A stretch of DNA of 64,000 nucleotides from Thalassobellus sediminis (GTDB lineage Bacteria > Bacteroidota > Bacteroidia > Flavobacteriales > Flavobacteriaceae). The translations under genes and the position numbers were made by a program. The notes below the pieces were generated by a model. It was not told the DNA's origin and did no database searches. It saw only the letters and a program-made list of their open reading frames with translations. Location of the stretch: positions 62,001-126,000 of the forward strand of contig NZ_JBISCD010000040.1 of NCBI RefSeq assembly GCF_044386045.1, written 5' to 3'. Positions 34,203 through 44,732 of this stretch are shown here, one piece after another. The first letter of the stretch is position 1, and every line of letters starts with the position of its first letter.

Positions 34203-37004
34203 CTATTGCACTATTATTTTTTGAGTATGTATAACTTGTTTAGAACTAGATTCTATAACTTTTAAAATAAAAATACCACTTTTATTTAAATTTACATTTT
34301 CAATAATGCCTTTTTTAATAGTACCATTCAAAATTTCCTTTCCTAAAATATCAAATATTTCATATTCAGAATTAGCACTACTATCCTTCATTTTTATGGA
34401 AAAAGTTCCTTTATTTGGAATAGGCCAAACCTTTACTTCTGAAACTTTACTTTTTTTAATTGATAATGATAAATCGAAGCCATTAAGAATATTTACAGAA
34501 CGCGTCATACTATCTCCAGCTGAATCGGTAACAGTAAAATCGAAAGACGCTAAGCCTGTTGTTGTTGGTGTAAACTCAACCACATTGCCAACTAAATTAA
34601 AGGCTCCATTAACCACGTTAGATATTTGGTATGAAGGACTGCTCTCAAATCCTCTTGATAATTCTTGAATATTAATATCTATCTTTTCTCCCGATAAAGT
34701 ACTATAATGAGGTTTAGACATCCATTGTAAATAATCATCAAGATTCGTATAACCATCTAAATCATTATCAGCATTAGAATCTGAAAAATCACCAAGACCA
34801 GAGTTAATATTAGTTCCTATAATTTCTTCATACCAATTTGGTAATCCATCATTATCAGAATCCCAACTAGCTGGTCTTGTTATAAAAGGATAATCTTCAT
34901 ATCCTCCAACATCTGCTTCGTTATCTGGAAAACCTGGTTTATTAGTTACACTCCCTCTATAAGTAAACGTTCCGCCTAAAGTTTCTGTAATTATTCTTTT
35001 ATCATGATCATCAAATACGGGTTGAATACAACCTACATCTGAAAGCACAATTTTATAAGCCTCACCTGCAGATTGTGTTGTTACATGCGAAGGAAAAAAT
35101 GGTGTATTCACCCAGTTATTAAAAGGAACACCATTCACATCAACAGCATCTCCAGAAGCTTTTCTTCCGTCTTCTTGATTCGTTTCATCAAAATATCCAG
35201 GCATTACATTACCTACAAAATAATACTGTTGCGCACCAGTACCCAATTTTTCGTTCTGAGCTTTCAATGCATAAAGAGCTGTTGTTCCTGCTCCAGGCTT
35301 ATAATAATTATTAACAAAATTAACTTCCTTTGCTCCACCATCAGTAGATCTTGCTCCCCAATTATAAACAACGTTATTCGTTATATCTAACCTACCAGCA
35401 TAAGCACCACTACCATCTAACCCACCACCTAAACTCCAATTACGACCGTAATTATGTGCTAATAAATTATGATGAAAACTACCAATATCACCACCAATAG
35501 TAGCTGCATATCCGTGTTCTGTCCCTACTGGATAATTTTGATGTCCAGCAGCATTTAAAGCTTCAGAAATTAAAGTTCGTTGTAATGTTATATTATGACC
35601 GCCACGTGAACTAAATGATTCATCAATTGTCCAACTTATAGAACAATGATCAATAATACTATAATCTCCACCTGTTAAACCCATACCATCAAAAGTTTGT
35701 CCACCACCTAATCGAACTCTTAAATGTTGAACAACATTATCGTCTCCGGTTATACCTAAAGGAGCTCTTCTAATGGTTATACCTTTACCTGGAGCTGTTT
35801 GACCTGCTATAGTAACATAAGGTTGATTTGAAACCAAACGAGAATACAGTATTATAATCCCTGACACATTAAAAACAATAGTTCTAGGACCTATATCGTT
35901 AGTTATAGCTTCGCGTAAACTTCCTGGACCACTATCATTCAAATTTGTTACAGCTACTACTTTTCCTCCTCGACCACCACGGGCAAAACGACCATATCCT
36001 TCTGCTCCTGGAAATGCGAGTATTGCAGGTCGAAAACGCCATATATTACCTTTAGTTATATTACCACCAGATGCTATTTGATCTACTCGCCAAAAATAAG
36101 TTTCTCCAGTATATAACCCATTTATCTGATAAGTATTATTAGTATTACTTTGATTTGCTTTATATTCTAATGAAGTGGTATCAGCATTCTCTACAGCAAC
36201 TTGATCTGTTCCAAAATAAATATTTTGTGTAACTGTATTAACAGCAGGAGTCCATTGTAACAAAACGTTACCAGAAGCTAATTCTACGTGTTCATTATTG
36301 TGTTCTGGAATAGGACTGGTTGCTTGATCAAAAATATTAGGAGTATTTAATTCAAATCCGTTAATCAATACATTTTTCACTTCTTCAGTCCCAGAAGTTT
36401 CTGCTGCAAATAAAACAACAACGTCTGTATTAGCTGTCGCTTGAAAAGTTATATATACCGATTTTGCTTCAGCTGAATTAGCAGCCCTAACAGTTGGTAC
36501 CACATTATCTTCAATCAAGTTTCCATCTAAAGAAACATCTATTGGACTATAAGTAAAAGCATCACTAGAGGTTTGATTTATATAAGCAAGTAAAGAATGA
36601 GTTCCTGCGTCTAAACCACTTATTCTAAACTCAATTTGCCCGCCTTGGTCTGCTGTTCCATCTTTAACAGTAATGCCATCATTTACTAATTTACCTTCAT
36701 CCGAAGCTTGTATTCCTGTTTTGAACCAACTAGAACTTAATTGATTTCCAAAAGGCCCAACTTTAGTTACGGTAAAGGTTATTCCGTTTTCAGTTTTACT
36801 ACTGCTTGAAGCTCCAGAAATAACCCATGGTGTATATCCAGTTTGATTGACTTCAGATTCATTTCTTCCTGCTTGATCAAAATCCATTTTTACTACTGGG
36901 TTTTGAGCATAAACACTAGTTAGAGAAAGCAGAAACACAAAAAGTAGATTTTTAAATAACATTATAAAAGTTGTTTTTATGGTATTGTTTAGTTGTTTTA
37001 TCAT
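34203..37004 (-). CDS. Multidomain PL1 pectate lyase with T9SS sorting domain
   Basis: This is a 933-residue secreted protein. An internal ATG at 36962 would also give a signal peptide, ending TSVYAQ. The domain order is a carbohydrate-binding-like N-terminal sandwich (about 38-225), Fn3-like (about 230-325), PL1 beta-helix (about 330-690), an Asp-rich calcium-binding TSP3-like segment (DSDNDGLPNWYEE), an Ig-like segment and a C-terminal type A sorting domain (about 855-933, VWPIPNKGTFSIKM to the end). PL1 signatures are AFPGAEGYGRFARGGRGG, IIDHCSISWTIDE and FHHNLLAHNYGRN. PL1 cleaves de-esterified homogalacturonan by beta-elimination with Ca2+. The tail indicates export by the type IX system. 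It is the first gene of the minus-strand run. Confidence 0.93.
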   Translation of the reverse strand: MIKQLNNTIKTTFIMLFKNLLFVFLLSLTSVYAQNPVVKMDFDQAGRNESEVNQTGYTPWVISGASSSSKTENGITFTVTKVGPFGNQLSSSWFKTGIQASDEGKLVNDGITVKDGTADQGGQIEFRISGLDAGTHSLLAYINQTSSDAFTYSPIDVSLDGNLIEDNVVPTVRAANSAEAKSVYITFQATANTDVVVLFAAETSGTEEVKNVLINGFELNTPNIFDQATSPIPEHNNEHVELASGNVLLQWTPAVNTVTQNIYFGTDQVAVENADTTSLEYKANQSNTNNTYQINGLYTGETYFWRVDQIASGGNITKGNIWRFRPAILAFPGAEGYGRFARGGRGGKVVAVTNLNDSGPGSLREAITNDIGPRTIVFNVSGIIILYSRLVSNQPYVTIAGQTAPGKGITIRRAPLGITGDDNVVQHLRVRLGGGQTFDGMGLTGGDYSIIDHCSISWTIDESFSSRGGHNITLQRTLISEALNAAGHQNYPVGTEHGYAATIGGDIGSFHHNLLAHNYGRNWSLGGGLDGSGAYAGRLDITNNVVYNWGARSTDGGAKEVNFVNNYYKPGAGTTALYALKAQNEKLGTGAQQYYFVGNVMPGYFDETNQEDGRKASGDAVDVNGVPFNNWVNTPFFPSHVTTQSAGEAYKIVLSDVGCIQPVFDDHDKRIITETLGGTFTYRGSVTNKPGFPDNEADVGGYEDYPFITRPASWDSDNDGLPNWYEEIIGTNINSGLGDFSDSNADNDLDGYTNLDDYLQWMSKPHYSTLSGEKIDINIQELSRGFESSPSYQISNVVNGAFNLVGNVVEFTPTTTGLASFDFTVTDSAGDSMTRSVNILNGFDLSLSIKKSKVSEVKVWPIPNKGTFSIKMKDSSANSEYEIFDILGKEILNGTIKKGIIENVNLNKSGIFILKVIESSSKQVIHTQKIIVQ

Positions 37005-37097
37005 TCTGGTTTTTATATAAATAACAATTATGAATTTAAAATATTATGTGCTTTTTCCTGTTATTAAATAGATTTGCCTTATATAATTATTTTATCA

Positions 37098-37126
37098 CAA
37101 ATATTAATTTTTTAAGAATAAAACAA
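37098..37126 (-). promoter_or_regulatory. Candidate Bacteroidota promoter for the PL1 gene run
   Basis: On the minus strand a TTG (37126-37124) is followed after 18 bases by AATATTTG (37105-37098), one base off the TAnnTTTG -7 consensus. Transcription would start about 90 bases before the PL1 start codon. The rest of 37005-37368 holds the ATCGAT palindrome and no gene. Confidence 0.3.
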
Positions 37127-37186
37127 TGTTGTTTTTAAGCGATGGTCAATTTTGTAAAATCTTTCAAAAGTAGATAAATATTTTAA

Positions 37187-37198
37187 GTAATCGATTAC
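37187..37198. promoter_or_regulatory. Palindromic operator candidate GTAATCGATTAC (site 1)
   Basis: This is a perfect 12-bp palindrome in the spacer between the sigma-factor gene and the PL1 gene, about 180 bases upstream of PL1 and about 60 bases beyond its candidate promoter. The same ATCGAT-centred palindrome recurs before the GH28 gene at 48755 and before the PL10 gene. A central CG in an AT-rich palindrome is typical of LacI-family operators. Confidence 0.45.
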
Positions 37199-37368
37199 AT
37201 TGATAAAAATTTCAACATTAAATCTTTAAGAATTATTATCAATACACCTATTCTAGAAATTTAATATAAAGGACTTTATTAATTTCAATTTAAAGAAAGT
37301 GTAAAAAATCAAATTAAGATGAGAAAGACTTTAATTATTATTGGTTAAACTAAATATTAGAGTGTGAA

Positions 37369-37968
37369 TTAATTTAACCTAAATTTATTTGGCATTCCAA
37401 ATAATAAAAATAAAATTTCTTTTAATTGACCACCAACTTTTTCGCGCAATAAATTATACGCCTTAGTAAGGTGTCCTTCTACTGTTTTTATTGAAACACC
37501 TAAGTGTTCTGCAATTTCAATATTTGTAAGCCCCTCCTTTTTGCTTAACAAAAAGGTTTCTTTACATTTTTTTGGCAATTGCTTAATCCCCTTATTAACC
37601 AAAGCTATTTTTTTTTCTAACAACTCTGTGTTTTTATCATCAGCAGCTTCTTGTATAGCATCCATATACACTTTTTCTAAATTAGAAATAGCTCTGTTTT
37701 TATGGTATTGATTAATAAATTCGTTGTAAGCCGCTTTATATAAAAAACTTTTTATAGAAAAATTAATATTTAATTTTTTTCTAGAAAGCCAAACCTTAAA
37801 AAAAACATTCTGAACAATATCTTCAGATTGATCATGATCATTAGTCAAACTTAAAACATAAACAAAGATTGGTCTATTATAAGTCTGTATTAAATATGCA
37901 TATGCGCTTTCGTCACCCTTAATAAGATGACTTATAAGAATTGTGTTATCTTTATATAAAGTAGACAA
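37369..37968 (-). CDS. ECF sigma-70 family RNA polymerase sigma factor (Bacteroidota FecI-like)
   Basis: This 199-residue protein has sigma region 2 (about 25-90, with IFVYVLSLTNDHDQSEDIVQNVFFKVW) and region 4 (about 130-180, with LPKKCKETFLLSKKEGLTNIEIAEHLGVSIKTVEGHL). It lacks regions 1 and 3, as expected for ECF sigma factors. It should direct transcription of the neighbouring uptake operon when released by its anti-sigma factor. The anti-sigma gene lies next to it but on the opposite strand, separated by 123 bases. Such pairs are more usually co-directional. Confidence 0.95.
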   Translation of the reverse strand: MSTLYKDNTILISHLIKGDESAYAYLIQTYNRPIFVYVLSLTNDHDQSEDIVQNVFFKVWLSRKKLNINFSIKSFLYKAAYNEFINQYHKNRAISNLEKVYMDAIQEAADDKNTELLEKKIALVNKGIKQLPKKCKETFLLSKKEGLTNIEIAEHLGVSIKTVEGHLTKAYNLLREKVGGQLKEILFLLFGMPNKFRLN

Positions 37969-38091
37969 TGTTGAAGAATTATATTATTTTCAAATATTGC
38001 AAAAAAAAACAACAAAAATGTAAAAAAGTATTAAAAAAGCAAGGGTTCTTAAAATTAGCCTTGTTATGTAATATGTGAATCACACAAAATT

Positions 38092-39270
38092 ATGACCCAA
38101 AAGATTGAAAAACTTATAGTAAAATATATAACTAAATCGGCGACGGCAGTCGATTTAGATATACTTTCTGAATGGATTAAAGACCCTACAAATGAAACAG
38201 TGTTTAAAGATTACGTACAAACTCATTATGCGATAAACTACGGCATGAATAATCCTGAAGCAAAAAGAAGTATTGAAAAACTATTGTTAAAGATTAAAAA
38301 GCATAAATCAATTGTTTACAGATTGAAAAAACAGTCTACACTTAAATATGCAGCTGCTATAATTATTGGAATAATGACATCGACTTATTTTTTTGGCAAC
38401 AAAAACATTAATAATTCAATTAAGTCCATTCCATTAGAAAAAATTTCTCCAGTAGTAATTAATAATAACATTGAAATTGGAAAAGACAAAGCAACTCTAA
38501 CACTTGGCGATGGCGGTGTTGTTGTTTTAGATGAAGAAAACACTTTTAAAACCGACAAAGTAAAAAGTAACGGAAAGGAATTAATATACAACGTAGACAG
38601 CAATAAGCGTAGGGAAATTACTTATAATTATCTAACTATTCCTAGAGGAGGACAGTTTCATGTAAAACTATCTGATGGAACTGAAATTTGGTTAAACTCA
38701 GAATCTCAATTAAAATACCCTGTTGCATTTGTTGAAGGTGTCACTAGAGAAGTTGAACTTGTTTATGGTGAAGGTTATTTTGATGTATCACCTAGTACAA
38801 ATCATAACGGATCTAAGTTTCGAGTAATTAACAAAAACCAAGAGATAGAAGTTTTAGGAACAGAGTTCAACATCAAAGCCTATAAAGGTGAAGACATATA
38901 TACAACTTTAGTAGAAGGCAAAGTAACTGTTAGCAATTCTTTTTTTAAAAAAAACCTAACTCCAAATCAACAATCTAAGTTAAACGTAAAAGATAAAAAC
39001 ATAACCATTAACACAGTAGATATTTACAGTGAAACCTCATGGAAAAAAGGATTGTTTAGTTTTAAAAGTAAGCCATTAAAAGAAATCATGACCGTTTTAT
39101 CTAGATGGTACGACGTTACTGTTGTTTTTACTAATTCTGAACTTGAAAAAGTAAAATTTAATGGGGTGCTAAGTAAAAATGATAATATTGAAGAAATACT
39201 ACTAACAATTAAAAAGACTAACTTTATAAATGACTATGAAATAAAAGACAAAACTATAGTTCTAAAATAA
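38092..39270 (+). CDS. FecR-type anti-sigma factor
   Basis: This 392-residue protein has an N-terminal cytoplasmic sigma-binding region (about 1-80) and a single transmembrane helix (about 83-101, AAAIIIGIMTSTYFFG). A periplasmic FecR domain follows (about 180-280, with GGQFHVKLSDGTEIWLNSESQLKYP and VYGEGYFDVSP), then a C-terminal DUF4974-like domain (about 320-392, LKEIMTVLSRWYDVTVVF). It holds the ECF sigma factor inactive until the outer-membrane transducer signals substrate. The SusC encoded 93 bases downstream carries an STN domain, the partner expected to contact the periplasmic part. Confidence 0.95.
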   Translation: MTQKIEKLIVKYITKSATAVDLDILSEWIKDPTNETVFKDYVQTHYAINYGMNNPEAKRSIEKLLLKIKKHKSIVYRLKKQSTLKYAAAIIIGIMTSTYFFGNKNINNSIKSIPLEKISPVVINNNIEIGKDKATLTLGDGGVVVLDEENTFKTDKVKSNGKELIYNVDSNKRREITYNYLTIPRGGQFHVKLSDGTEIWLNSESQLKYPVAFVEGVTREVELVYGEGYFDVSPSTNHNGSKFRVINKNQEIEVLGTEFNIKAYKGEDIYTTLVEGKVTVSNSFFKKNLTPNQQSKLNVKDKNITINTVDIYSETSWKKGLFSFKSKPLKEIMTVLSRWYDVTVVFTNSELEKVKFNGVLSKNDNIEEILLTIKKTNFINDYEIKDKTIVLK

Positions 39271-39362
39271 AGGGAATAAATCTAATACCTTGGACAGTAA
39301 CGAAGACATCCCCTTTTTTTTAACTCATTAACTAACTACATAATCAACTAACAAACAAATTT

Positions 39363-42300
39363 ATGGAATTTAATTTTATTAACATTTTTTTTCATTTTAA
39401 GAAAAAAATACTACAAACTATTATGAGGATTTTTTTACTCTTATTTTGCACCACAGTTTTTAGTTTTTCATCTGGAGATATTTTCTCTCAAAACACTAAA
39501 ATTTTAATTAAAAATGACAAGGTTGTAACTATTGATGAAATTTTTGATTTACTAAGAAATCAAACAGATTACACCTTTATTTATCAAGAAGACCTATTTA
39601 AAGATGCTCCTAAAGTGCAAATTAAAAAAGGATCTATTAATGCAAATGAATTACTAAAAGAAAGCCTTTCTACTGGAAATTTTAATTTTAATTTAACTGA
39701 AAACAATAAGATAGTTATTACTAAAACTAAACAAGAAAGAAAAATTACTGGAACTGTAACAGACGGTGGGGACTTTGAAGACCCACTTCCTGGTGTAACA
39801 ATTCTTGTTAAAGGGACAACAAATGGAGTCGCGACAGATTTTGACGGTAAATATTCATTAACTATAGAAAATGATGATGCCATTTTAATTTTCTCTTATG
39901 TTGGTTACAAAACTCAAGAAGTTAATGTTGCAGGAAAAACTGTAATAAATGTTAAACTTCAACCTGATACAGCTGCTCTAGAAGAAGTGGTTGTTATTGG
40001 ATATGGTAGTGCTAAAAAATCTGATTTAACAGGTTCAGTAGTATCTATTTCTGGATCAGATTTAAAAGAGCAACCTATTGCCAACGTTGCCGAAGCTTTA
40101 ACAGGTCGTTTGGCCGGTGTACAAGTAGCATCTGCTGAAGGATCTCCTGATGCTGAAATAAAAATAAGAATACGTGGTGGTGGTTCTATTACCCAAGATA
40201 GTTCGCCTTTAATTATTGTGGATGGGTTTCCTGTAAACAGTATTAACGATGTTTCATCTTCAGATATCTCCAATATTTCAATATTAAAAGATGCATCATC
40301 TACAGCTATTTATGGTTCAAGAGGCGCAAATGGAGTTGTTATTATTACAACAAAAAGCGGAAAAGAAGGTAAAGTTACTGCAAACTTTAATATGTTCTAT
40401 GGTGTAAAGAAAATTGCAAACACTATAGACACTCAAAGTCCTGAAGATTTTGTTAAATGGCAATACGAATATGCGTTGCTTCGTAATGGCTCAGATAATT
40501 TAGATTCTTATGAAAATATTTTTGGGTTATGGCAAGATTACGACCAATATATAGGACAGGAAGGCACTAATTGGCAAAAACAAATTTATGGCCAAATGGG
40601 AGAGGTTGAAAGTCGTGATTTATCAATTCGAGGTGGTTCTGAAAAATTTAATTTTAATTTTAATTACGCCAGATACGATGAAAAGGCCATTATGATTGGT
40701 TCAAATTTTAAAAGGAATAACTTATCATTATCTTTAAAAAGCAAAGCCAGCGACAAAGTAGATTTATCATTTACCTTACGTTACTCTGATACTGAGATTA
40801 ATGGTGGTGGAGCTAATGAACAAAATGAAGTATCTTCTGCTGATGCGCGTTTAAGACATAGTGTAGGCTATTCTCCTATTCCACTTCCAGGTTTAACTAC
40901 AGATAATACAGATGAGGCTTTATCAAGTTATTTAGTAAATCCTTTTGTAGCTGTTGATGATAATCAAAGGTTAAAACTTAGAAAAAACTTCAATATGGTT
41001 GGTAGTTTTTCTTGGGAAATAACTGAAAATCTTAAATACAAAATGGATTTAGGTCTAGACAACCGTAATGATTTAGACTACCGTTTTTACGGACGATCAA
41101 CATACTATGCAAACAATGTCCCATCTGCTGAAAATCAAGGAGCACCATCTTTAGTATCTAGCGATGAAAAACGCGTTAGGTTTAGAAATGCAAACACTTT
41201 AAACTATAACTTCGAAAAGCTTTTAAATAACGAAGACCACAGTTTAAAATTACTACTTGGTGAAGAAATGATAATTACAAAGAAAAACGAGCTTACAACC
41301 GCTATAAATGGTTATCCAAAACTTTTTGATTTTCAAACAACAAGAAATTTAACAAGCCAAGGAACCCCTTTATTAGTAGATGATTTTTACAGTCCAGATG
41401 ATAAATTATTATCGTTTTTTGGTCGTTTAAATTATGACTTCAAAAATCGTTATCTTATAACAGCTACTTATAGAGCTGATGCTTCAAGTAAATTTTTAGG
41501 TGATAACCGTTGGGGGTATTTTCCATCTGCTGCTTTTGCATGGAAACTTTCAGAAGAAGAATTCTTAGAAAATGCAGATTGGATAAATACACTTAAACTT
41601 AGAATCAGTTATGGTGAATCTGGAAATAATAATATACCAGCTGGACAAACAATACAAAGTTATCAATCAACCGCAACATCTCAAATAAATACATTTTCAA
41701 ACTATTGGAGACCAGCTAGTACTTTAGCTAATCCTAATTTAAAATGGGAAACTACAGTAACACAAAATGCCGGTTTAGATTTTAGTCTATTTAAAGGACG
41801 TATTAGTGGTTCTGTTGAAGCTTATAAAAATGTTACTCAAGACCTTTTAATAAGATTCCCGATTCCAGGTTCTGGTTACGTTAATCAATACAGAAATTTA
41901 GGAGAAGTACAAAATGAAGGTTTAGAAGCTAGTTTAAATATATCTGCAATTGAAAAAGAAGATTACGGACTAAGCTTTTCTTTTAATGCAGGGATGAATA
42001 GAAACAGAATAAATTCTCTAGGAGACTTAGATGATTTTGGTCAAAACACAAATTGGGCATCTTCTCAAATAGGAAATGATTTCTTAATTACTGTCGGAGA
42101 ACCACTAGGTGTTATGTATGGTTTTCAAAATGATGGCCGTTATGAGGTTTCAGATTTTGATTATGATGCTACTACAGAAACTTATAGCTTAAAATCTGGA
42201 GTGGTTAACAATGAATGGTTAGGAGATGTAACTCCAGGAACTATGAAATTAAAAGATATTAGCGGACCAGATGGTACACCTGATGGCATTGTTGATATTA

Positions 42301-42884
42301 ATGACCAAACCATTATAGGAGATTCTAACCCTGATGTTACTGGCGGATTTATAATTAACGCAAGAGTTCATGGGTTTGATTTATCAGCAGCATTTAGTTA
42401 CAGTATTGGAAATGATGTTTATAATGCTAATAAAATTGAGTTTACAACCTCTAATAATAATGCTCAATACAGAAACCTAAGCTCTATTATGGCAGATGGT
42501 AATAGATGGACAAATTTAAATCCAGCTACTGGTCAATTAGTTACAGATCCTACACAATTAGAAGCACTAAACGCAAATACAACTATGTGGTCGCCTTATA
42601 TGCCTCGATATGTTTTTAGTGACTGGGCTGTAGAAGACGGTTCGTTTTTAAGACTAAACACATTAACACTAGGTTACACAGTTCCAGATAGATTTCTATC
42701 TCCACTAGGAGTATCTAATTTAAGATTTTACGCTACAGCTAATAATGTATTTATTATTACTGATTATTCAGGTCTAGATCCTGAGGTTTCTACTAGAAGA
42801 AGAACACCGCTAACTCCAGGAGTAGATTATTCTCCATTCCCAAGAAGTAGACAGTTTGTTTTCGGGTTAAACCTTAATTTTTAA
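39363..42884 (+). CDS. SusC-like TonB-dependent transducer with STN domain
   Basis: This 1173-residue protein begins with a long n-region before the hydrophobic signal (MRIFLLLFCTTVFSFSSGD, ending near IFSQN). The ATG at 39423 is an alternative start, but long n-regions are common in this group. The domains are STN/secretin-like (about 47-118, VTIDEIFDLLRNQTDYTFIYQE), CarboxypepD_reg-like (about 128-205), TonB plug (about 210-325) and a barrel ending FGLNLNF. The STN domain indicates that it both imports pectic oligosaccharides and signals to the FecR-type protein encoded just upstream. The SusD gene starts 18 bases after its stop. Confidence 0.96.
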   Translation: MEFNFINIFFHFKKKILQTIMRIFLLLFCTTVFSFSSGDIFSQNTKILIKNDKVVTIDEIFDLLRNQTDYTFIYQEDLFKDAPKVQIKKGSINANELLKESLSTGNFNFNLTENNKIVITKTKQERKITGTVTDGGDFEDPLPGVTILVKGTTNGVATDFDGKYSLTIENDDAILIFSYVGYKTQEVNVAGKTVINVKLQPDTAALEEVVVIGYGSAKKSDLTGSVVSISGSDLKEQPIANVAEALTGRLAGVQVASAEGSPDAEIKIRIRGGGSITQDSSPLIIVDGFPVNSINDVSSSDISNISILKDASSTAIYGSRGANGVVIITTKSGKEGKVTANFNMFYGVKKIANTIDTQSPEDFVKWQYEYALLRNGSDNLDSYENIFGLWQDYDQYIGQEGTNWQKQIYGQMGEVESRDLSIRGGSEKFNFNFNYARYDEKAIMIGSNFKRNNLSLSLKSKASDKVDLSFTLRYSDTEINGGGANEQNEVSSADARLRHSVGYSPIPLPGLTTDNTDEALSSYLVNPFVAVDDNQRLKLRKNFNMVGSFSWEITENLKYKMDLGLDNRNDLDYRFYGRSTYYANNVPSAENQGAPSLVSSDEKRVRFRNANTLNYNFEKLLNNEDHSLKLLLGEEMIITKKNELTTAINGYPKLFDFQTTRNLTSQGTPLLVDDFYSPDDKLLSFFGRLNYDFKNRYLITATYRADASSKFLGDNRWGYFPSAAFAWKLSEEEFLENADWINTLKLRISYGESGNNNIPAGQTIQSYQSTATSQINTFSNYWRPASTLANPNLKWETTVTQNAGLDFSLFKGRISGSVEAYKNVTQDLLIRFPIPGSGYVNQYRNLGEVQNEGLEASLNISAIEKEDYGLSFSFNAGMNRNRINSLGDLDDFGQNTNWASSQIGNDFLITVGEPLGVMYGFQNDGRYEVSDFDYDATTETYSLKSGVVNNEWLGDVTPGTMKLKDISGPDGTPDGIVDINDQTIIGDSNPDVTGGFIINARVHGFDLSAAFSYSIGNDVYNANKIEFTTSNNNAQYRNLSSIMADGNRWTNLNPATGQLVTDPTQLEALNANTTMWSPYMPRYVFSDWAVEDGSFLRLNTLTLGYTVPDRFLSPLGVSNLRFYATANNVFIITDYSGLDPEVSTRRRTPLTPGVDYSPFPRSRQFVFGLNLNF

Positions 42885-42902
42885 TAATATATCCTACAGA
42901 AA

Positions 42903-44702
42903 ATGAAAAACATAATAAAAATAATAATTTCGGGAGCCATTATAATAGGACTATTTAATGCCTGCCAAGAATTTAACGAAGAGTTTTTAGAAGCACCAGC
43001 AAAATCAACTTTAGATGATGAAGTGATTTTCTCAAACACTGATTTAGCACAAGGTGCTATTGACGGTATTATTGAAATAATAGCACATACAAACTCATAT
43101 AGAGGTCGTCATATTCCTTTTTATGGTTTTAATACAGATACGGAATGGAATTACAATTCGTCTTCGGTAGGGAATTCTACAGGTGAGCTTATGATATATG
43201 ACACCAAAGCGAATAATGCGCAAATGGATAGAAATAATAGTTCTTGGAACGAAATTTACATAGGTATAGAACGTGCTAACAAATCAATTGAAGGTATCCG
43301 TAATTTTGGTAATCCAGAGCCTGGAACCGAATTTGGTCGCTTATTAGGTGTTGCTTTAACCTACCGTGCATTATTTTATGGGGACTTACTTAAAACATGG
43401 GGTGATGTTCCTGCGCGATTTGAACCTATAAATTCAGAAACTTTATATATAGAAAAATCAAATCGTGAAATCATTTATAAGCAAATTATTGCAGACTTAG
43501 GAGAAGCGGCAACATTAGTGCCTTGGCCAAATGAAAGTTCTTCTACATCTTCTGTTGAAAGAATAAACAAAGCTTTTGTAAAAGGGCTTAGAGCTCGTTT
43601 AGCATTAGCAGCTAGCGGATTTCAACAATATCCTAATGAGGGAGTTAGAAGAAGTAATGATCCAGATTTATCGGTTGCAAAAATGTATAAATTAGCACTT
43701 GATGAATGCCGTTCAGTTATTTCAAGTGGTACAGCTCAATTAGAGCCTTCATTTGAAACTGTTTGGAGAAAACTAAATGAAGAAGACACAAATTCTGGAG
43801 GTGAATCTTTATGGGAAATGCCGTTTGCCGATGGTCGTGGACGTGTAAATTTCTCATTTGCTATTCGTCATCGTAGTGTAGATCAACACACCGCTCAAGC
43901 AAGAGGTGGTATCGCAGGTCCTTTACCATTCGTATTTTACGACTATGATGAATCAGATAATAGAAGAGATTTAACTTGCGTTCCTTATGAATGGGGAACT
44001 GCTGATTTAAGTGAATTTTCACAACAAACTCTAGTTGGACTAAACAGATGGTATTTTGGTAAGTACCGCTATGAGTGGATGAATAGACGGGTAACTTCAT
44101 CTAATGATGATGGTATTAACAAAATGTATATGCGCTATGCTGAAATTCTTTTAATGGCAGCAGAAACTGCAAATGAAATTGAAGGCCCTTCGGCAGCGGC
44201 ACCTTACTTAAAAGAGATTCGTAAAAGAGCATTTGCTTTAGAAAATCATCCTGTAAAAGTCGATAACTATGTTGATGCACTAACAAGTAAAGAAGATATG
44301 TTTAATGCCATTGTAAATGAACATAAATATGAATTTACAGGTGAAATGGAACGCAAACTAGCACTTATAAGATGGAATTTACTTGGCACTAATTTAGAGC
44401 AAGCAAAACAAAAAATGACTGACTTACAACTTCGTATGGGAGATTATGTAGACGTACCAACAACTTTATATTACAAATATGCTGCAGATAACGAGACATT
44501 AGAAATATACGGTTTAAATAGAGGTGAAACAACTGATCCAGGAGCAGAATATTCAGCTAAAGATTGGACAGAACTGCCTGATGAAGAAATAAATTCTCTT
44601 TTCAAAGAAGGGGTTGACCCAGACACTAAACAATTTTGGCCTATATGGCAAGTATTTATTGATGGAAGTAATAATAAATTGGTAAACGATTACGGTTATT
44701 AA
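42903..44702 (+). CDS. SusD/RagB family glycan-binding lipoprotein
   Basis: This 599-residue lipoprotein has the signal peptide ending LFNACQEFNEEFLEAP. The FLEAPAKSTLDDEVIFSNTDLAQGAIDGI start is classic RagB/SusD. The TPR-rich N-terminal half and the C-terminal RagB region (with MYMRYAEILLMAAETANEIEG, about residue 410) are both intact. It forms the surface lid on the adjacent SusC. Given the surrounding lyases and polygalacturonases, pectic oligosaccharides are the probable ligand. Confidence 0.95.
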   Translation: MKNIIKIIISGAIIIGLFNACQEFNEEFLEAPAKSTLDDEVIFSNTDLAQGAIDGIIEIIAHTNSYRGRHIPFYGFNTDTEWNYNSSSVGNSTGELMIYDTKANNAQMDRNNSSWNEIYIGIERANKSIEGIRNFGNPEPGTEFGRLLGVALTYRALFYGDLLKTWGDVPARFEPINSETLYIEKSNREIIYKQIIADLGEAATLVPWPNESSSTSSVERINKAFVKGLRARLALAASGFQQYPNEGVRRSNDPDLSVAKMYKLALDECRSVISSGTAQLEPSFETVWRKLNEEDTNSGGESLWEMPFADGRGRVNFSFAIRHRSVDQHTAQARGGIAGPLPFVFYDYDESDNRRDLTCVPYEWGTADLSEFSQQTLVGLNRWYFGKYRYEWMNRRVTSSNDDGINKMYMRYAEILLMAAETANEIEGPSAAAPYLKEIRKRAFALENHPVKVDNYVDALTSKEDMFNAIVNEHKYEFTGEMERKLALIRWNLLGTNLEQAKQKMTDLQLRMGDYVDVPTTLYYKYAADNETLEIYGLNRGETTDPGAEYSAKDWTELPDEEINSLFKEGVDPDTKQFWPIWQVFIDGSNNKLVNDYGY

Positions 44703-44732
44703 AAAAATCTCAAAACTAAATATTAAGTTATT

